The notes below the pieces were generated by a model. That model had not been told where the DNA came from, made no database searches, and was given only the letters and a program-made list of their open reading frames with translations. The position numbers and the translations under genes are program-made. From Orobanche coerulescens (lineage: Eukaryota > Streptophyta > Magnoliopsida > Lamiales > Orobanchaceae), in the NCBI GenBank assembly GCA_033398695.1, contig CM065815.1, forward strand, positions 141,033,001-141,097,000: a stretch of DNA of 64,000 nucleotides. Reading direction: 5' to 3'. Positions 57,101 to 64,000 of this stretch are shown piece after piece; the first letter of the stretch is position 1; each line of letters opens with the position of its first letter.

Positions 57101-58861
57101 GTGCTCGTCAAAAAGCCAACTGGCTCCAGCATATTATGCATTGACTTCACCGACCTCAACGCGGCATGTCCAAAAGACCACTTCCCGATGCCTCATATTG
57201 ATCACCTGGTCGATAGCACGGCAGGTTGCGAAATGATGTCGTTTATGGATGCCTTCGCCGGATATCATCAAATCCCAATGGCGGAGGAGGACATAAAACA
57301 CACATCTTTCCACACAGAAAAAGACATATACTTTTGGGTCAGAATGCCGTTCGGCTTGAAAAACGCAGGGGCGACCTACCAGCGATTAGTCAACAGGATG
57401 TTCGCCGATCAGATCGGCAAGACCATGGAGGTCTACATTGACGATATCGTAGTCAAAAGCCTCAAGAAGGAAGATCACCTCAATGATCTCGCCGAGACGT
57501 TCGCCATTCTTGAGAAGTTTAACATGAAGCTGAACCCCAAGAAATGCAACTTCGGGGTGGGCTCCGGGAAGTTCCTGGGGCACATAGTGAGCCAAAGGGG
57601 GATCGAGGCGAACCCCACCAAGATACAGGCGATCCTTGACATGCAGGAGCCGCGAAACATCAAGCAGGTGCAACGCCTCACAGGTTGTCTAGCCGCCCTC
57701 AACCGTTTCATATCACGGCTCGGCGATAAAAGCAAGCCTTTCTTCGCGACCATCAAGAACAAGAAGTTCGCATGGACGAAAGAAAGCCAGATAGCATTCG
57801 CCAAGATAAAGGAATATCTATCTAACCCCCAGATCCTGGCAAAGCCGATCCTCGGTGAAAAATTATTCCTTTACTTAGCGGCCTCGGAGGTCGCACTGAG
57901 TGTCGTTCTGGTGCGAGCAGAGGGGCAAGCCCACTTGCCGATCTACTATGTTAGCCAGACGCTCCACGACGCTGAGACACAGTATACACCATTTGAGAAG
58001 ATCGCCTATGCCCTCGTCATGAGTGTACGTAAGCTGAGGGCTTACTTCTTCGATCACCAAGTGGAGGTCCTAACAACTCTACCTCTAAGACAAATCCTGC
58101 ACCGACCGGACACCAACGGGCGACTCCTCAAGTGGTCGCTGGAGATCGCCCAATACGGTATCACTTACGCTCCTCGCACGGCGATCAAAGGCCAAGCTCT
58201 GGCGGACTTCGTGGTGGAATTGACGTTCCCTCACAGTCCGACCCAGGTCGGCCGACCTGCCTGGAAATTATACGTGGATGGCTCAGCGACCAATGCGAGA
58301 GCAGGGGCAGGGATTGTCCTCATTAGCCCCGACGGTCAGAGTTTCACAAATGCTGTGCGTTTCGGTTTTCGTGCGACCAACAATGAAGCTGAATACGAAG
58401 CTCTGGTAGGCGGGCTTGATCTAGCCCTCGCCCTGGATGTTCGTCGCCTCCATATCTTCATGGACTCCCTTTTGGTCGTAAACCAAGTCAAGGGAGAATA
58501 TGAGGCACGCGGCGAACAGATGGTCAAATACCAAGAGCTGGTCGCCGAAATGTGCACAAAATTTGAAGAAGTACTAATCGAACAAGTCCCGAGAGAGCAC
58601 AACTCCCAGGCCGATGCTCTTTCCAAGCTAGCATCATCGGATGGGGCAGCCGACTTCTCCAATATCCAAATCACAAAGTCAGCAAGGCCGGCGATCGACA
58701 GGAATTTGGTTACCACGGTCGCCATCGCCGAAGAGAATTGGATGACTCCGTTCATCAAATACTTAAAGGACGGAACGGCCCCTGACGACCGTGTTAAAGC
58801 TCACCAACTCCAGCTTCGTGCGACCAGGTATACCCTATTGGACGATCGGCTTTACAAGTGA
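57101..58861 (+). pseudogene. pol: Tat2 reverse transcriptase with two RNase H domains
   Basis: 586 residues open without a break. RT: CIDFTDLNAACPKDHFPMP (57140), FMDAFAGYHQIPMAEED, MPFGLKNAGATYQRLVN, catalytic YIDDIVVKS (about 57433-57460), FLGHIVSQRGIEANP. First RNase H: LYLAASEVALSVVLVRAEGQ through KIAYALVMSVRKLRAYF (57870-58050). Second, archaeal-type RNase H: LYVDGSATNARAGAGIVLIS (58267), NNEAEYEALVGGLDLAL, FMDSLLVVNQVKGEYEARGE, REHNSQADALSKLAS (58630). This doubled arrangement defines the Tat lineage. A TGA at 58859-58861, where relatives read Arg, cuts it off from integrase. Confidence 0.92.
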
Positions 58862-59959
58862 GCCTTCAGCCTTCCCCTTCTCAAGTGTATTACACCGGAG
58901 GAAGGTCGGCTCGTTTTAGCTGAGATCCATGATGGGATTTGTGGAAACCACGCGGGCGGGCGAGCCCTCATCCATAAGACAACCAGACAAGGATTTTTCT
59001 GGCCATCACTATGGAAAGATGCGATCGCTTATGCCAGATCGTGTCATAGATGTCAGATAATGGGCCCCAACATTAAACTATCACCCGAACAGCTCACCTC
59101 CATGTATAGCCCCTGGCCATTTGCGCAATGGGGCATCGACCTTATAGGTCCCTTGCCGACGGCTCCAGGGGGCTGTAAGTTCGCCATCGTTGGGGTCGAT
59201 TATTTCACCAAATGGGCTGAGGCCGAACCGCTCAACAAGATCGGCCAAGAGCAAGTGATCAAGTTTATATGGAAAAACATCGTATGCCGATTCGGTCTGC
59301 CCCAGGCCATCATCTCCGACAACGGGAAACAGTTCGACGGCTTAGAAGCCATGCAATTCTGTGAAAAGTGGGGGATCAAAAGGTTATTCTCAGCGCCCTA
59401 TCACCCTCAGATGAACGGTCAGGTAGAGGCAGTGAATAAGATCCTCAAACACACGATCAAAGCACGACTCGAGTCCAGGCAAGGACGATGGGCGAGCAAG
59501 CTCCCAGACGTTTTGTGGTCCTACCGAACGATGACCCGCAATTCAACCGGCGAAACCCCGTTCGCCCTTACCTTCGGAACAGAAGCGGTGATTCCTTCGG
59601 AGATCGCCGTCCTCAGCCATCGAACCGAGCAGGAGATGACGACCGACAACGATGTAGCCCGACGAATCGACCTAGACATGCTCGAAGAAAGACGGCTGAC
59701 CTCAGAAATGAAGAACACAATCCACAAAAGGAGAGCCGAGAAGTTCTTCAATTCAAAGGTCAAAGAAAGAAGATTTCAAGTGGGCGATCTCGTCCTTAAG
59801 AAGATCCAAACCCACACAGGCGTTTTTGGTCCGAACTGGGAGGGACCTTTCAGAGTATCCAGATGGCTAACTAAAGGAGCCTACGAACTGGAACATCCTG
59901 ACGGTACTCCGGACCAATACCCCTGGAACGCCGTGCATCTGAAAAAATACTACCAGTGA
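58862..59959 (+). pseudogene. pol: Tat2 integrase
   Basis: The frame continues past the stop at 58859-58861 without a shift. Zinc part: IHDGICGNHAGGRALIHKTT to SCHRCQ (about 58927-59055; H, H, C, C present). Core: WGIDLIGPLP (59131, first Asp), IISDNGKQFDGLEA (59311, second Asp), HPQMNGQVEAVNKILKH (59403, Glu). C-terminal EGPFRVSRWLTKGAYEL and a stop after HLKKYYQ at 59959. No chromodomain, as expected for Tat. From ATG 59060 the frame is intact. Confidence 0.9.
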
Positions 59960-61020
59960 TAAATTTGTATTCAATTTCAATGATGTACAAGGAATATAAT
60001 GAGATTTTTTCCTATCCCATCTATTATGGCGATCGCCCCACCAGGCATATCGCATACCGCCGACGATCGCTGATCACGACGATCCTAGGTAAAATTAATG
60101 CAGCCATGGTCCTGGAGGTCGATGGAACCGCGGCTCGCCCATGCAAGGTTCCTTTGGGCTGAGATCGCCCGCCCTTCGTTTAAATACGAGGCCGGCGTAG
60201 CCGAAGGACCCTCCAAAATAATCAGTAGGCACGATCGCACGTCCTCAAGGTACATCATCTAACATGGTGAACCCGAACAATGCGACGTGCCGTTACCCCC
60301 GTCTCAACGTACACCGTCGAGGATCGCCATCTTCATGGCGGGCCGAGGTGGAAGCAGAGATGACAAGCCGCGGACGTGGTGTCGAATAAGCCGACAACAC
60401 TCCGCGCAAGGACTCCTCCAGACCGAGATCGCCCGCCTTTCGTTTAAACACAAGGCAGGCGTAGCCTAACGGAGGACCCTCACAAAAAGTGAGTCGCGGG
60501 ATACTCAATATTCCTCGCACACGAAGACACGATTGGGGAGATCGGTCCATCGAACACCCCAACCACACATGACTCTTCAGAATCGACAAAATGAAGATAG
60601 CTCGCCAGACAAACTAGTCTTTGTTTCCTTACTTACAATAAGTGAACAAAAACAAGGGGGCAGGGATAGGTCGAGCTAATCTCAAATACGATCGAACAAA
60701 GAGGAACCACACTCGATCGGCTTCGCTCAAAAACATGCAGGGCGATCGGGGTCGTCCGACGAAAATTACAAGTAAGAATTCCGATTCAAAACATGTCAAT
60801 GCTTTCAACACTCAGACAATCGGCCGGACGAACAAAAGTCGAAAGCAAATATACACGTACTCGTAAAATTGCATAAGCAGTCAAAGGCGATCGCATGTAA
60901 TACATTACGCAGTATGAAAAAAGGAGTATTTTATTCATAACACAAGCTTCATACATTACGGAGCCCGAAGGCATTACAAAAGGAAAACAAAAAGTACAAA
61001 GTTACAGAGGAAAACAAAAT
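59960..61020. other. Non-coding stretch between Tat2 integrase and the antisense gene
   Basis: No protein recognised. Contains a 54-bp repeat (60161-60214 and about 60425-60480: GAGATCGCCCGCC, TTCGTTTAAA, GGCGTAGCC) and many CGATCG words. The 3' end of the antisense transcript must fall here. Confidence 0.6.
60161..60480. repeat. Two separated copies of a 54-bp repeat in Tat2
   Basis: 60161-60214 and about 60425-60480 share GAGATCGCCCGCC(C/T)TTCG, then TTTAAA(T/C)AC, GGCGTAGCC and GGACCCTC. The spacers also share weaker similarity. Confidence 0.75.
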
Positions 61021-61025
61021 GTCTC

Positions 61026-63705
61026 TCAAGGCCCCTCGGGTTGCGGATCGGCTTCGGCCTCGGGATGAATGAGTTTACCCGTATACCAACTCAAGTCGAT
61101 CCTGAAGTCGGCTAAGTCAAGGATCGGCAAGGAGAACTCCGGGTGCAGAGGATTCGCGAGGGCGTAGGATTTGAAGCTCTCCATCAAGGGACCGATCTCG
61201 ATCCCTGCCTTCTTTGCGGCTCGGACAGCATCATCATATGCCAAGTAATAGGCGAACTCGCCGGCGAACGCCACACCTTGGTAGGGATCGGTCTCGATCA
61301 CCTTCAGTTGACCCTTCAACTCTGCGGCCGTCTTCTCAGCCTCCGCCAGCTCGACAACTTTGGCGGCATTCTCACCCTGGGACTTCTCCAGCTCTTTCCT
61401 TGCCACGTCCAGCTCACCGTTGAGCCGATCAACCATCGCCTTCAGTCCGGCCGCCTCTTCCTACGACGCCGCGAGCTTCTGGCGAGTTTCGCGCTCCTCA
61501 TCACGGGACCGATCGGCGGCCTCCTTGGAGCGGCTCAGCTCCTGCATCAATCGATCCACGTCCTGGTTAGCCCTTTTGGCCGTCTCCTCATACTCCCTCT
61601 CCATAGACCGGATCCGGTTGGCATCCTCGATATTTCTGTTCCGGGCGGCCTCGAGTTCGCGATGGAGATGAGCAGTAGAGGGTCGCCCCTCAAAATCCCT
61701 AGCAGCCTGGACGACCATCGTCGCCGTCTGAAGAGCCAGGTAATGCCGCCGCATGGCGTCTCCAGATCGCCGACGAGCGATCGCATCAAGATCGGTCGTC
61801 CAAGCCTTAGGCAAAGAGGTGATAGCCTGACGAACGTAAGCAGGGACGTCAAGTGACTGTTGCGGAGCCTTGCTCGACAGAAAGTCCAGCACCATGGGAG
61901 CAACGTCCGGATCGGCGAGACGAACCCTGCAGCGCAAACCAAGGAAACCAAGGAGTTAGCCTATGCCATGCTCAGAATGCCTGACTCAGAAAAGTTTGAC
62001 CCCTTCTTACCTATTGACCAGCTCGGGATCGCGTCCGAAATAAGGCTTGCCCCGGGATGTCTCCGCATCGGCGATTGCCACCTTCTTCGCCGAGCTTCCA
62101 GATGACCGGGGGCCGGTGACCGTGGGCTTGGGGCCTGATCGCTCCATCATCAGGATGGCAGAGATAGGAGCTGCAGCGACCGGAGGCTCGAGGACTGCTA
62201 CATCCGCCTCAGAGATCGACGGGGACTCCTCCGACCTCCGCCTCTTGCGGCGCTGGAGCTGTTACTCTTCCTGGACCACCGGCTCGGCGACCGGCACCGC
62301 AGCGGGCCTCACCACGAGGCGAGGCGAGGCAGCGTCACGGGAACGCGACCCGTTTTCTTTCCCAGATGAAGGCGACCGAGGAAACCGGGATTAGACATGG
62401 CAATCTCCTGCGGTAGATCGGCGAGACGGGGAAAATAAATCTCTGCCGAAGAAGAAAATCAAACAAGTTAGACACTTATTTAGACATGGCGACCTCTTGG
62501 AGACGATCGCCACGCAGAAGAAAGCGGATGAAAAGTCATACCAGGGGCCTTCAGGTGGCGAGGGAAGCGAAACAGTCGAGCTCCCAACCGATGAGATTCG
62601 TGGCTGACTGATTGAACGTCTTTATAGGAATCCGGCAACGCGCGAATCCGTTCCCAGACGATCGAGAAATTAAAGGGGAGATCGTCGATCGAAGGAACAA
62701 GGGATCCTGCAAAAAGGGAAATAAAATTAGATCAGTCCAAGGAGTATCCAAATAAAGGGAAAATGGAAACCCTTACTTGGATTCCTCTCCCGAAAATTGG
62801 TGGGGATATCCAACTCCTCCTCCGGCGATTCGCTCGATGCCGACTTCCATGCACCACCGACCCAGCACCATTTTGTCAGGTCGCCCCGAGCCTTGCTCGG
62901 CACCCCAATGACCACCCTACCCTGGCGACCTTGGATATGGTAACCGCCGATCGACCCATTCTGCACGGTCAGCTTAAAGAGATAATTCATCTCCAGCGCA
63001 GAAGGCAAGCGAAACAACCTGTGACCGCCAAATAATGTCGATGTGCTGATAATCTCTGACCAGCGTTCGCGTCAATCAAGAGGCGCCAAATTCAGCGATC
63101 AGCCAGATACGAAACGGCGACGGCAAGGAAACCTGATCAAGCAACGTGGTCATTTCGTTGATGGCGACCATACCCTGAGGAAGCTGGTCGGCACGCTCGT
63201 TCTCGGAGGGCACGTGCAATGACACATCAGAGGGGATGTGATATTTGGCCCTCCAGCGGGTCATGTCCTTCCAGGTCGCCGAACTCCGAATCTGACCAAG
63301 AGTCCATTGAGACGGTTCAGCAGCCCGAAACTCCGTCCGCTTCACATGTACGTAGGGATGAGCGGCGGAGTAAGCCTCGAAATCAAACTCCGGACAGGGC
63401 CCGACAATCCCCTCCATAAGTCTAGCAAAAGACGTATAGACGGGGCCGGAGACGCTATCTTTTTCCCAAGACAAACGCATCAGTTCGTCTCCCTCCACCA
63501 GCGAGCCCCCCTGCTCCGCCGTCGCCGCCGTCCTCGCCACCTCGGCCTCGTTGAAAAGTTCTTCGAGTTCTGCGGGTGCAATCCCCGCTCGAATAGCTTC
63601 AGCGGCCGTCTCCATATCCACTCCAACGGGAACCTCCTCCCATTCAGGCAACGCGGCGGCAGCGGAAGAGCTTCCGGTCTCGAAGGCTTTTGATCCTCCC
63701 GACAT
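61026..63705 (-). pseudogene. Antisense spliced gene of Tat2 (extra ORF), four exons
   Basis: Start ATG 63705 (MSGGSKAFETGSSS), stop at 61026. Exons by eye: 63705-62777, 62706-62542, 62442-62011, 61926-61026. Introns begin GTAAGG, GTATGA, GTAAGA and end GCAG, GCAG, TGCAG, and the reading phase agrees across all three joins. Exon 1: acidic N-terminus, then SLPSPFRIWLIAEFG and MNYLFKLTVQNGSIGGY and WCWVGGAWKS, resembling the plant 'putative gypsy type transposon' domain. Exon 2: DDLPFNFSIVWERIRALPDS. Exon 3: Pro/Ala/Arg-rich with RRKRRR. Exon 4: long charged helices (AARDFEGRP ... EREYEETAKRANQDVDRL) likely to form coiled coil, then DPYQGVAFAGEFAYYLAYDD. Lesions: stops near 63080, near 62265 and TAG at 61461-61463, and a shift near 62350. 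Role unknown; antisense extra ORFs are known in Tat elements. Confidence 0.78.
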
Positions 63706-63857
63706 TTTAGAAAGTAAAAAGAGGGAGAAGGTTAAATTTTTTCTTACCTAGAAAAAAGAAGGAAGATCGGCACAAAAAAAAGCTCCAGAAATTTCTGCAG
63801 AAATTCGGCTATGGATACGAAGGGCGCATAAAAAAGTGAAGGAGAAGAAGCCCTACC

Positions 63858-63866
63858 CTTTTTATA
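63858..63866 (-). promoter_or_regulatory. TATA box for the Tat2 antisense gene
   Basis: Minus-strand TATAAAAAG lies about 155 bp upstream of ATG 63705, within the element and away from any LTR. It suggests that the antisense gene has its own promoter. Confidence 0.55.
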
Positions 63867-64000
63867 GATGTAGACGAGGGCCTAATTGCAAATAGGAGAA
63901 ACCTCGGGGGCTGGATCGCAACCGTCACGTGGGGACGCATTAAATGCGGCCCTCGAATCCCGCATACGCGTCTTTTCGAGGGCAAAGCGGCCGACATATC

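Larger units (their letters stand above)
53090..64000 (+). mobile_element. Tat2: autonomous Tat-lineage Ty3/gypsy retrotransposon, 3' end outside the window
   Basis: 5' LTR 53090-54053, primer site, gag, protease, RT with two RNase H domains, integrase without a chromodomain, then about 4 kb of non-gag-pol sequence with an antisense gene. The second (archaeal-type) RNase H and the extra ORF region are hallmarks of Tat elements. The base preceding context TACTA (53085-53089) would be the left TSD. The right LTR is not reached by 64000. Confidence 0.92.

Overview
This 64 kb window is plant nuclear DNA made almost entirely of transposable elements stacked inside one another. I found no intact host gene, tRNA, rRNA or CRISPR array. 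The evidence for a flowering plant, most likely a eudicot, is: chromodomain Ty3/gypsy elements of the Tekay/Del type, Tat-type gypsy elements with a second RNase H, Ty1/copia elements primed by initiator tRNA-Met, and a CACTA transposon with TNP2 and Ulp1-type genes. I cannot name the family or species.

Layout, left to right. (1) 1-23086: a broken Tekay-like element on the plus strand (Gypsy-1). Its gag is split at 491/7005 by a complete non-autonomous LTR retrotransposon on the minus strand (Tat1, 492-7004, perfect 5-bp target duplication). Tat1 carries no gag-pol. It holds an unrecognised small ORF and a frameshifted, intronless copy of a cytokinin-activating LOG gene. Gypsy-1 pol stops at about 10391, where a one-end-deleted CACTA transposon (10392-22696) begins; the tail of the Gypsy-1 3' LTR follows (22697-23086). 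The CACTA element carries TNP2, a TNPA-like gene, a Ulp1 protease domain and a captured exon of a DMR6-like 2-oxoglutarate dioxygenase. (2) 23087-29804: pieces of Ty1/copia elements on the minus strand. (3) 29814-39109: Tekay1, minus strand, both LTRs, perfect TSD. (4) 39121-48689: Tekay2, plus strand, both LTRs, near-perfect TSD. (5) 48690-49077: another copia piece, probably the other side of the copia element at 23087-23450. (6) 49078-53089: a truncated Tat1-family LTR, a truncated minus-strand gypsy LTR (Tekay3) and a complete plus-strand gypsy LTR with its primer site (Tekay4), each cut by the next. (7) 53090 to the window end: Tat2, an autonomous Tat-lineage element with LTR, gag, protease, RT, two RNase H domains and integrase. 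Downstream it has an antisense gene with four exons whose GT-AG junctions and reading phases agree.

The parts with most to say biologically are the captured LOG copy in Tat1, the spliced antisense gene of Tat2, the captured dioxygenase exon in the CACTA element, and a pattern shared by otherwise unrelated elements: their LTRs (and the CACTA ends) carry clusters of short CpG-centred palindromes or hairpins, each with a different sequence per family. Paired LTRs differ mainly inside such clusters and at GC homopolymers. That raises the possibility of assembly or base-calling error and is a caution for dating insertions. All coordinates and homologies are from reading the sequence; no database search was run.
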